A stretch of DNA of 39,903 bases, from contig JAKPQM010000048.1 in the NCBI GenBank assembly GCA_029546925.1, positions 1-39,903 on the forward strand, given 5' to 3'. How positions within the stretch are numbered: position 1 is the first letter of the stretch; the number at the start of each line of letters is the position of its first letter. This document shows positions 33,736 through 39,903 of the stretch, one piece after another. The stretch comes from Actinomycetes bacterium. GTDB lineage: Bacteria > Actinomycetota > Coriobacteriia > Coriobacteriales > Atopobiaceae. The notes under the pieces are model-generated. The model did no database searches, was not told the DNA's origin, and was given only the letters and a program-made list of their open reading frames with translations. A program made the position numbers and the translations under genes.

Positions 33736-34719
33736 ATGCGGATAATCATAGATGCAATGGGCGGTGACAACGCTCCTCAAGAGATAGTGCAAGGCGTTCT
33801 CAACGCAGCGTCCAAAACAGATGCCCTGTTCACGTTGGTCGGCGAGAGGGAAGCGATCTCGCAGTGCCTTGCGCACGGCGCTGCCGGCATCACCCGATTC
33901 GAGCTGGTGGATGCGGAGCACGTTATCACGATGGAAGACGATCCATTGACCGCTATCCGAACGAAGCGGCATTCGTCGATGGTCGTGGCGCTGGAACTGC
34001 TCGCGGAGGGGGAGGGCGATGCCCTTGTCAGCGCGGGCAATACGGGCGCATTGTTTTCGGGTGCGACGTTGATAGTGAAGCGGGCGAACGGAATCAAGAG
34101 GGCTGCAATAGGGACGCTTCTGCCCGGCGTCAAGCCGTGCCTGCTGGTGGATGCCGGCGCCAACGTTACCGTTACAGAGGAATATCTGGAGCAATTTGCC
34201 GTGATCGGGTCTTCCTATATGAGGGAGATGTACGGAATAGCGAATCCCGAAGTCGGTATATTGAACAACGGTACCGAAGAAGGCAAGGGAACTGCTTTGC
34301 AGATTGAAGCCGGAAAACGGCTGCGGGCACATGAGGGCATCAATTTCATCGGCAATGTCGAGGCATCTGCGGTTATGGCAGGCGCATGCGACGTGGTCGT
34401 GTGCGATGGATTTACCGGGAATGTGTTCTTGAAGGCATCCGAAGGTACGGGAAAGCAGATCCTCTCCTCGCTCAAAGAAGTGTATTCCGAAAATCTGATA
34501 ACAAGGCTGTCATATGCTCTCGTGCGCACAAGAATGAGGAAGAGCATGAAGAGATTCGATCCGTCAGAGCATGGAGGCTCGCCGTTCCTCGGGATATCCA
34601 AGCCGGTCGTGAAAGCGCACGGCTCCTCCGATGCGGTTGCCTTCGAGCATGCGATTCTCCAGGCAATACGCTACGCCGAGAGCCGCATCGGTTTCGATAC
34701 GCCGAAATCAGGGTCTTGA
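33736..34719 (+). CDS. plsX: phosphate acyltransferase PlsX
   Basis: 327-residue PlsX, which converts acyl-ACP to acyl phosphate, the donor for PlsY in phosphatidic acid synthesis. IIIDAMGGDNAPQEIVQGV is the diagnostic start, then VSAGNTGALFSGATLIV, LLVDAGANV, ILNNGTEEGKG, FIGNVEASAVMAGACDVVVC and DGFTGNVFLKASEG. The ATG at 33736 is chosen; the earlier frame overlaps the synthetase gene. It links the fatty-acid operon to membrane lipid assembly. Confidence 0.95.
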   Translation: MRIIIDAMGGDNAPQEIVQGVLNAASKTDALFTLVGEREAISQCLAHGAAGITRFELVDAEHVITMEDDPLTAIRTKRHSSMVVALELLAEGEGDALVSAGNTGALFSGATLIVKRANGIKRAAIGTLLPGVKPCLLVDAGANVTVTEEYLEQFAVIGSSYMREMYGIANPEVGILNNGTEEGKGTALQIEAGKRLRAHEGINFIGNVEASAVMAGACDVVVCDGFTGNVFLKASEGTGKQILSSLKEVYSENLITRLSYALVRTRMRKSMKRFDPSEHGGSPFLGISKPVVKAHGSSDAVAFEHAILQAIRYAESRIGFDTPKSGS

Positions 34720-34722
34720 TCC

Positions 34723-35472
34723 ATGGTCGATGCGCGCGCTATTCGGCGACACCTGAAGCATGACCTTGCGGTGTATGCGTATGACGTTATTCCGTCTACA
34801 AACGATGAGGCGCGGCAGCACCTGGCAGAGCATCCGTGCGACAGGGCTGTGTTTATCGCACGGGGGCAAACAGCTGGGAAAGGTCGGCTTGGGCGCAGCT
34901 TTTACTCACCAGCAGATACCGGGATATATATGACCTATGTATTCAGGTCCGACGGAATAGGTGCCGATACGGTGCGCGTGACAACCGCAGCAAGCGTAGC
35001 GGTTGCGAAAGCGCTTGATTGCGGAGCCGAGATAAAATGGGTGAACGACCTCTATTGCAAGGGAAAGAAAGTATGCGGCATCTTAACCGAGACGGTAAGG
35101 GCCGCAGAACATACCTACATCATGATCGGAATAGGGATAAATCTCACGACTGAGGATTTCCCTGAGGATATCCGCGAGAAGGCAGGCGCTATCGGCACCG
35201 CGCTTGACAAAGAGCGAACGATAGCTGCGATATGCGACAACCTAACGCAGCTTGCAGACAACCCTTCGGCAACCGATTATCTGGGATATTACAGAGACCA
35301 TATGATGGGTATCGGTGAAACGATACACTACGTTGAGGGTGGCCAGATGCATACGGCACAGATCGAGGGAATAAGCGATTTAGGAGAACTGCTGGTGGTT
35401 GAAGGCGCTACGCGAAAGCTGTTGCGTTCCGGTGACATAACGATCGCTTCGTTTGAAGCGGCTGGCAGGTGA
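34723..35472 (+). CDS. birA: biotin--[acetyl-CoA-carboxylase] ligase
   Basis: 249-residue monofunctional biotin protein ligase. STNDEARQHL begins the catalytic domain, GQTAGKGRLGRSFYSP is the biotinyl-AMP loop, IKWVNDLYCKGKKVCGILTE the biotin site, and MIGIGINLTT follows. A short SH3-like C-terminal domain ends it. The N-terminal HTH of bifunctional BirA is absent, so it should not act as a biotin repressor. It starts 3 bp after plsX and would biotinylate AccB. Confidence 0.92.
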   Translation: MVDARAIRRHLKHDLAVYAYDVIPSTNDEARQHLAEHPCDRAVFIARGQTAGKGRLGRSFYSPADTGIYMTYVFRSDGIGADTVRVTTAASVAVAKALDCGAEIKWVNDLYCKGKKVCGILTETVRAAEHTYIMIGIGINLTTEDFPEDIREKAGAIGTALDKERTIAAICDNLTQLADNPSATDYLGYYRDHMMGIGETIHYVEGGQMHTAQIEGISDLGELLVVEGATRKLLRSGDITIASFEAAGR

Positions 35473-35476
35473 GAAG

Positions 35477-35845
35477 ATGGATGGCTCGATTAAGGGAATC
35501 GGGTGCGATATCGTCAGCGTTTCTCGCATCGCCGCGTTGCTTGGCAACACGAGGTTTCTCGATAAGGTGTGTACGGAGTACGAGCAGAACTACCTATGCG
35601 GAAAAGGGGCGCAGACCGCAGCAGGTATATGGGCGGCGAAAGAAGCGGTCAGCAAGGCTCTCGGCACCGGATGCGCCGGATTCGGCCTACATGACATCGA
35701 GGTGCGGCACGATGAAAACGGGGCGCCGCGCATAGTGCTTCACCATGGAGCCAAAGCGAGAGCTGAGCTGATTGGCGCTACAAGCGTGCATGTTAGCATT
35801 TCCCATGAGACGGAACAGGCGCTGGCATTTGCCGTGATTGAATAG
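35477..35845 (+). CDS. acpS: holo-ACP synthase
   Basis: 122-residue AcpS, which transfers 4'-phosphopantetheine from CoA to the Ser of AcpP. IKGIGCDIVSVSRIAALL holds the Mg-binding Asp, AAGIWAAKEAVSKALGTG holds the conserved Glu/Lys, and VHVSISHETEQALAFAVIE is the C-terminal block. The ATG at 35477 follows AGGTGA, which contains the birA stop. It is the last gene of the operon; no terminator was found before the PAS regulator. Confidence 0.93.
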   Translation: MDGSIKGIGCDIVSVSRIAALLGNTRFLDKVCTEYEQNYLCGKGAQTAAGIWAAKEAVSKALGTGCAGFGLHDIEVRHDENGAPRIVLHHGAKARAELIGATSVHVSISHETEQALAFAVIE

Positions 35846-35917
35846 AAGCCGTATTTTCTACACAATCGCCACGATTCCATGCCATAATATTAGATGGTTT
35901 TGTATACAGCTCCATTG

Positions 35918-35936
35918 GCAGAGGCAGGCTCTCTGC
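35918..35936 (+). promoter_or_regulatory. hairpin next to the regulator's ribosome site
   Basis: GCAGAG (35918-35923) and CTCTGC (35931-35936), a perfect 6-bp stem with a 7-nt loop. It ends just before AAAAGGAG (35937-35944) and the GTG start at 35950. It may be a small 5'-UTR structure or an operator; nothing further supports either reading. A TATACA at 35903-35908 could be a -10 box, but no clear -35 was found. Confidence 0.3.
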
Positions 35937-35949
35937 AAAAGGAGTTACT

Positions 35950-37971
35950 GTGGATAACACGCTGAACAATATGGAAGAGATATTGAGCCGTCAGATCTGC
36001 GGCTTTCATCAGTATGTACTGACACCCCCCATTCATCTGAACTACGTCAGCCGCAATCTATGCGAGCTGTTGGGCGTTCAAGAAGATGAACTGTTGGATA
36101 ACGGGAAAGATCTTTACGCGCAGCTGGTGCACCCTGCAGACCGTGAAACGTATTGTGATTTCATACACAAAATAACGCTGGGGGAGCAGGCTCACACTGG
36201 AGAATACCGCCTCGTGAAAAAAGACGGTACCGTCATCTATGTAAGAGATACGGTCACGCCCAAAAAGCTGCATGATGGAACCCTTGTCGGATACTCTGTT
36301 CTAACGGATATAACCGACATCAAAAAAGAACACGATGATCTGCGCTTTCTGAACGAGACCATTCCCTGCGGGTTTTTAAGGTATACCTGCGAAAAGCAAC
36401 CCAAAATCATATACATCAACCGGAAAATGATCGAGCTTCTGCGGTTCCCTGAAGTGAAAGACGGCGAGATAGATTATCTGGAACTGTATAAAGGCGATAT
36501 CTTCCTGATGATCCCGATGGAGGAGCGCCGCAGATTTTCAAAGTATCTCGATCGAGTTTACTCTGCAGATGCCCCTGTTGCCGGAGACATGGCATTGCTC
36601 CGCTGCGATGGAACTCGCGCCCATGTTTTCGGGTGGGTCACAAAATGCATCAACGAGCATGGAGAAGCCGAATTCCAAAGTGTCTGCATGGATGTGACGG
36701 AGCGCTACCAAGCACGAAAGGCGGACGAGGGGAAGCGCTATCTGCAGGCCCTTGCAGATGTCTACGATAAGATTTTTGAATTCAATCTTGCTGCCAATAC
36801 CGTGAAATGCCTGCATTGTAGCGAGACGTCCTATTTCAAGCGCTTCGAGAACATAGCGATGCAGATTGAGGATGTGCTTGAGCAGTGGTTGGTATCCTCT
36901 GTATCTCCAGAACAGCAAGATGCTGTTCGCCGGTTCTTCAATGATTTCTGCCAAAAGAATCTGCACGGAGTAGATGGTAAGCCGCCGCGTATCGCCTATA
37001 TGGCCCGCTCTACCGATGGCAGCGTCAAGCACTATACGGGCGTATTTATCAAGATTGATGAATCTGCAAGCTTGTATTGTTGCCGTGAAACAAGGGATTT
37101 GGATAACGCTGCAGCCCTGAAATTAGAGAACACTCAGCTAAAGGAGAAAATGCGTGATCTGGTCATGCAGTTTTCCGATGGACTCGCAGCGTTTGAGATA
37201 TCGCCGGAGGGGCTGGTAAAACCTCTGTACGCAAGCGAAAATGTGTGCGAGTTCTTTGGCTATACCAAAGAGGAATGGCTGCCTTTAACAGAATGCTTCA
37301 CTCCGTTCGACAGGTTCGTGGCATATAGCGACGCTACCTACGAGGATTTTGCGGATCTCCTGAGAACGGGAGAAGCAGAGTTCACTTACTTTGATCACCA
37401 CTCTGGAACAGAGCGCAAGGTAAAGGCAATCTGTTCCGAGAAAGAGCCGAATGTCAACGCTTCGCGCTATGTCATGCTCTATGCCGTAGAAGGCAATGCA
37501 GCGGTCGATAAGCAGGCTTCGCAGGAAAACCGCATCGTATCTATCCGTACATTTGGCTATTTCGATGTGTTCATTGGCGGCAATCCGATTGCGTTCCGTA
37601 ATAAAAAGTCCAAGGAGCTCTTCGCCTTGCTTGTCGATCGTAAAGGCGGATATGTTGCTTCGGAGGAAGCGATCAGCTTTTTATGGGAGGATGAGCCGGT
37701 AAACACATTGACGCTATCACGATATCGCAAAGTCGCCCTCCGCTTGAAAAGCACACTGGAAGAGTACGGTATTTCCGATGTTGTCGAGGCGGTAGGCGGG
37801 AAGCGCCGTATCGTGTTGGATAAGGTCGAGTGCGATCTGTATAAGTATCTCTCCGGTGAAGAGGAGTATGCGCAGCTTTTCAAAGGAAGCTATCTGACGA
37901 ACTACAGCTGGGGCGAGACAACCTTGGGCGAGTTGGTAAATAACCGGAAATTGAATCTTTTAGGCTTATAA
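35950..37971 (+). CDS. multi-PAS sensor with C-terminal SARP/OmpR-like winged-helix DNA-binding domain
   Basis: 673-residue cytoplasmic protein without membrane segments. A PAS fold of the PAS_3 type is at about 25-125 (VHPADRETYCDFI, GEYRLVKKDGTVIYVRDT). A second PAS-like region lies at about 130-255 and a divergent sensory region at about 265-385. Another PAS lies at about 400-520. The last ~140 residues read SIRTFGYFDVFIGGNPIAFR, then KKSKELFALLVDRKGGYVAS and LSRYRKVALRLKSTLEEYGI. This is the winged helix of SARP-type regulators. It probably senses a ligand and binds direct repeats. GTG start, AAAGGAG 5 bp upstream. It follows acpS by 104 bp and may control the operon. Confidence 0.8.
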   Translation: MDNTLNNMEEILSRQICGFHQYVLTPPIHLNYVSRNLCELLGVQEDELLDNGKDLYAQLVHPADRETYCDFIHKITLGEQAHTGEYRLVKKDGTVIYVRDTVTPKKLHDGTLVGYSVLTDITDIKKEHDDLRFLNETIPCGFLRYTCEKQPKIIYINRKMIELLRFPEVKDGEIDYLELYKGDIFLMIPMEERRRFSKYLDRVYSADAPVAGDMALLRCDGTRAHVFGWVTKCINEHGEAEFQSVCMDVTERYQARKADEGKRYLQALADVYDKIFEFNLAANTVKCLHCSETSYFKRFENIAMQIEDVLEQWLVSSVSPEQQDAVRRFFNDFCQKNLHGVDGKPPRIAYMARSTDGSVKHYTGVFIKIDESASLYCCRETRDLDNAAALKLENTQLKEKMRDLVMQFSDGLAAFEISPEGLVKPLYASENVCEFFGYTKEEWLPLTECFTPFDRFVAYSDATYEDFADLLRTGEAEFTYFDHHSGTERKVKAICSEKEPNVNASRYVMLYAVEGNAAVDKQASQENRIVSIRTFGYFDVFIGGNPIAFRNKKSKELFALLVDRKGGYVASEEAISFLWEDEPVNTLTLSRYRKVALRLKSTLEEYGISDVVEAVGGKRRIVLDKVECDLYKYLSGEEEYAQLFKGSYLTNYSWGETTLGELVNNRKLNLLGL

Positions 37972-38004
37972 GTTTCATCCTCCCTTAGTTCGAGAAATAG
38001 TAAT

Positions 38005-38628
38005 TTATTCTACTTTTCCGACTGCCAAAAACTCCCTGTCGCCGATCTGAAATTTCTTTTCACTTATCTGGTTGGCCATCGTCCTGCTGATAATATATTC
38101 ATCCGTCAACAGCACGAAATACTGCTTCTTCTCCTCGTTTACTAGGTAGTACTGCTGATCCAAGCTATTCAAAGTTTTACCGAACTCCTGCGTACCAAAC
38201 AACGGTATGCCGCCTAGAAGAAGAGCGAACCATCCAATAGCCCCATCTGCGGCCTTCTCACGTCTTGAATTTTCGATCTTCGTTACCGTGAGTCGTACGA
38301 TCTCAGCTTCCGGGTATTCCTCCCGGATGATTTTTTCCTTGATCTCTATTTTCTTGAGCCGCGAAAGCTTTCCATCGCCTCCATATTTTATGAGATCAAT
38401 TGCCTTCTTTGTCATAGTGAGATCCAGTAGGCTATCATCGTCCAGAAGATAATCAACACTGACATTTAAAGCACCTGCCATTATCTTCAGGTTCGCTACG
38501 TCTGGCATACCTCTGCCACTTTCCCATTTTGCGATTGCAGCTCTTGAGACTGTTAGTATATTGGCGAGCTCTTCCTGTGTGTATCCAGTCTCTACTCGCG
38601 CCTTCTTTAGTTTTTCTCCAAATGTCAT
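38005..38628 (-). CDS. XRE-family transcriptional regulator
   Basis: 207-residue protein with an N-terminal Cro/C1-type HTH (about 4-60): FGEKLKKARVETGYTQEELA, SRAAIAKWESGRGMPDVANL and LDDDSLLDL. The rest is not recognised: a basic central region (about 75-120), a short hydrophobic stretch (GWFALLLGGIPLFG) and a C-terminal beta-rich part. AAGGAGG precedes the ATG at 38628. The frame is open for 81 codons upstream, but that part crosses a transposase remnant. It is convergent with the PAS regulator. Confidence 0.85.
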   Translation of the reverse strand: MTFGEKLKKARVETGYTQEELANILTVSRAAIAKWESGRGMPDVANLKIMAGALNVSVDYLLDDDSLLDLTMTKKAIDLIKYGGDGKLSRLKKIEIKEKIIREEYPEAEIVRLTVTKIENSRREKAADGAIGWFALLLGGIPLFGTQEFGKTLNSLDQQYYLVNEEKKQYFVLLTDEYIISRTMANQISEKKFQIGDREFLAVGKVE

Positions 38629-38715
38629 ATCTAAAACCTCCTTGCAGAGTGCTTGCGTCAACTCCAAGATAGACAACCTCTGACACAATGAACAAGGTAC
38701 GAGCCGTAGCGCACC

Positions 38716-38732
38716 TGTTACGCTCCGTAACA
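38716..38732. promoter_or_regulatory. 17-bp palindrome upstream of the XRE regulator
   Basis: TGTTACG-CTC-CGTAACA, perfect 7-bp arms with a 3-bp centre, 88 bp before the XRE start and 6 bp beyond the transposase-remnant stop. It could be an XRE operator or the end of a lost IS element. Confidence 0.35.
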
Positions 38733-38737
38733 TACGC

Positions 38738-38900
38738 TTACATGCTCCTGTTGAACATTGCCCGTATGATCTCCACTGCGGGCAGGGGGTTCTCGATGCG
38801 CATGTAGCACCACCAGAAGATCGTTTTGATGCAATGCATGGGCGGCAGGCCGCGATGTGCTGGCGCAGCATGTCTCGCAGGCGGGCGTTGGCGACACCGA
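38738..38900 (-). pseudogene. C-terminal remnant of an IS transposase (frameshifted)
   Basis: Two frames together give a transposase-like C-terminus. VANARLRDMLRQH in one frame is preceded by in-frame stops (TAG TAG). GLPPMHCIKTIFWWCYMRIE then NPLPAVEIIRAMFNRSM in the next frame ends at the TAA at 38738-38740. The order 'NARLRDMLR-H-RG...-K-x-FWWCYM' resembles the end of IS256/IS1249-type transposases from memory. No upstream part was found, so it is a decayed fragment. The family assignment is tentative. Confidence 0.55.
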
Positions 38901-39022
38901 TCTACTATAAAAATCCATCTGGGGCCGCAGTTCTCCTGCCCCATTCGGTCTAGGATTCCCACCGCAGTCCCGGTTGTATCTTGAAGCCGGTTTTTCTCGC
39001 TAGGGTGGGTTCCATGGCATGA

Positions 39023-39177
39023 ACCTGAGAGCAAATTGGAGTTGTAGGAAGATTTTGCGTCCGCTCTTGGAATCTCGCAGCGCGTGGATCTGTTTGCGCA
39101 GGTACGCCGATCGCGGCAGATTGCGTTCCCGTAAGGAAGACACCCAATCCTCCTACAACTCCAATTTGCTCTCAGGT
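39023..39177. repeat. 155-bp element with 27-bp perfect terminal inverted repeats
   Basis: Left arm 39023-39049 begins ACCTGAGAGCAAATTGGAGT. Right arm 39151-39177 is its exact reverse complement and ends TTTGCTCTCAGGT. The 101-bp interior has no convincing reading frame. It could be a MITE, the fused ends of a deleted IS, or a long hairpin. No flanking target duplication is obvious. Confidence 0.65.
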
Positions 39178-39307
39178 ATGATCTTGAGAAGCATATGAAG
39201 ACTGCAGGTAAACCCGAATACCAACTCCGAAAGGGAGCGTAGCCCCGACCCGAAAGGGTATTTAGCCGCCAAACACAGCGCCGACAGAAGGGGCGGAGCC
39301 GTGCTTC
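39178..39307. other. patterned noncoding stretch between the inverted-repeat element and the Fic gene
   Basis: 130 bp without a gene. CCGAAAGGG occurs twice (39227-39235 and 39250-39258), next to GCGTAGCCCC and GGGCGGAGCC. On the minus strand this is the region after the Fic stop, so part may fold as a terminator, but no standard stem with a T-tract was found. Together with 38629-39022 it makes up the 679-bp gene-free interval. Confidence 0.4.
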
Positions 39308-39903
39308 CTAAACAACAATATATTTGGATGCCCTTCCGGCTCCGATCCGTCTGACTGTTCCGTCTTTTACCATAGCGCCCAGCACGGCTTCCACCGTCGT
39401 GGGGCTGACATCCGGGAGAATCTTGCATATCTCAGCTTTGGAGAGCGGTGTCAGGCTGTTTAGGATCGTCGCCTCGATGCGGGCCTTCTTGGTGATCTTC
39501 TTCCCATGGACAACAGCGAAACGCTTATCCAGCTCTTTGTAGCACATATACAGTGTGGACAGAAAGTTTTCGATGAATGGGAAATAGCTGTTCTCGTTTG
39601 TGTGCCAGCCATCAGAAGATTGCCTCAATGCTTCGTAGTAGAGGGCTTTGCGGTTATTAATCTGCTCCTCAAAGGACACGTACTTTCCTACGTCGTATCC
39701 GTTCTTATACAGCAAGAGCAGGGAAAGCAATCTGGACATTCGCCCGTTCCCGTCCCTGAAAGGATGGATGCACAGAAAGTCCAGGATCACGCATGGGATC
39801 AGAAGAAGCTGATTGATATTCGCGTCATTGCTGGCATCCAGATAGGCGAGTTCCAACTGCTCCATGGCAGTCTCTACCTCTATTGCCGGGGTAGGCGAGA
39901 AGC
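39308..39903 (-). CDS. Fic-family protein (partial, N-terminus outside window)
   Basis: The frame is open from the right edge to a stop at 39308, giving about 197 residues. The active motif is IHPFRDGNGRMSRLLSLLLL, the canonical HxFxDGNGR of Fic AMPylases, with catalytic His present. The C-terminal part (about the last 60 residues) reads as a winged helix: KARIEATILNSLTPLSKAEI, ILPDVSPTTVEAVLGAMVKD and GTVRRIGAGRASKY. These proteins transfer AMP to target proteins. The N-terminal inhibitory segment, if any, is not visible. An ATG at 39865 is internal. Confidence 0.88.
   Translation of the reverse strand, partial: FSPTPAIEVETAMEQLELAYLDASNDANINQLLLIPCVILDFLCIHPFRDGNGRMSRLLSLLLLYKNGYDVGKYVSFEEQINNRKALYYEALRQSSDGWHTNENSYFPFIENFLSTLYMCYKELDKRFAVVHGKKITKKARIEATILNSLTPLSKAEICKILPDVSPTTVEAVLGAMVKDGTVRRIGAGRASKYIVV

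Noticed and set aside
38629-38871. 81-codon extension of the XRE regulator
   Set aside because: It reads through a transposase remnant in one frame; the HTH domain begins right at the ATG at 38628, which has AAGGAGG.

Overview
The window looks like a chromosomal segment of a high-GC Gram-positive anaerobe. Codon bias, the acetate kinase/phosphotransacetylase pair, ATP-dependent PEP carboxykinase, a single-cluster ferredoxin and a large PAS/winged-helix regulator suggest the class Coriobacteriia (Collinsella/Olsenella-like). That placement is an inference from gene content and could not be tested by search.

Positions 1-16.8 kb are GC-rich housekeeping DNA. In order they hold a truncated Nudix hydrolase with an acyl-ACP thioesterase, the azlC-azlD amino-acid exporter, a lipid kinase, and a co-directional run of RNase D, a zinc membrane peptidase, xseA, xseB, a HIT protein and ackA. 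These are followed by an aldose 1-epimerase-like protein, a GNAT acetyltransferase, pckA (with an apparent translated leader), pta, UDP-galactopyranose mutase with a family-2 glycosyltransferase, a P1-family peptidase, maf and ferredoxin.

Positions 16.9-22.7 kb have visibly lower GC and read as an accessory patchwork. They encode three intramembrane-protease-type proteins (one YhfC-like, two CPBP), two GNAT acetyltransferases, and a single-pass membrane protein ending in a ribosomal L7/L12 C-terminal-like segment that overlaps an alpha/beta hydrolase. There is also a small polytopic membrane protein and a GrpB-family gene whose reading frame runs through its expected end into the antisense of the neighbouring CPBP gene. 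A tandem-rhodanese lipoprotein follows.

Positions 24.2-35.8 kb are a compact type II fatty-acid synthesis operon in Firmicutes-like order: acpP-fabK-fabD-fabG-fabF-accB-fabZ-accC-accD-accA, then a medium-chain acyl-CoA synthetase-like gene, plsX, birA and acpS. It contains the elongation cycle, acetyl-CoA carboxylase, the biotin and phosphopantetheine attachment enzymes and the first step toward phospholipid. It has no fabH and no recognisable fabT/fapR. A 673-residue multi-PAS protein with a C-terminal SARP/OmpR-like winged helix follows at once. The acpP promoter region carries three GGAACG direct repeats on an 11-bp lattice next to a candidate -35 box, the type of site SARP regulators use. 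This regulator/operator pair is the most interesting hypothesis in the window.

Positions 38.0-39.9 kb hold an XRE regulator, a decayed transposase end, a 155-bp element bounded by 27-bp perfect inverted repeats, and a Fic protein cut by the window edge. No tRNA, rRNA or CRISPR array was seen.
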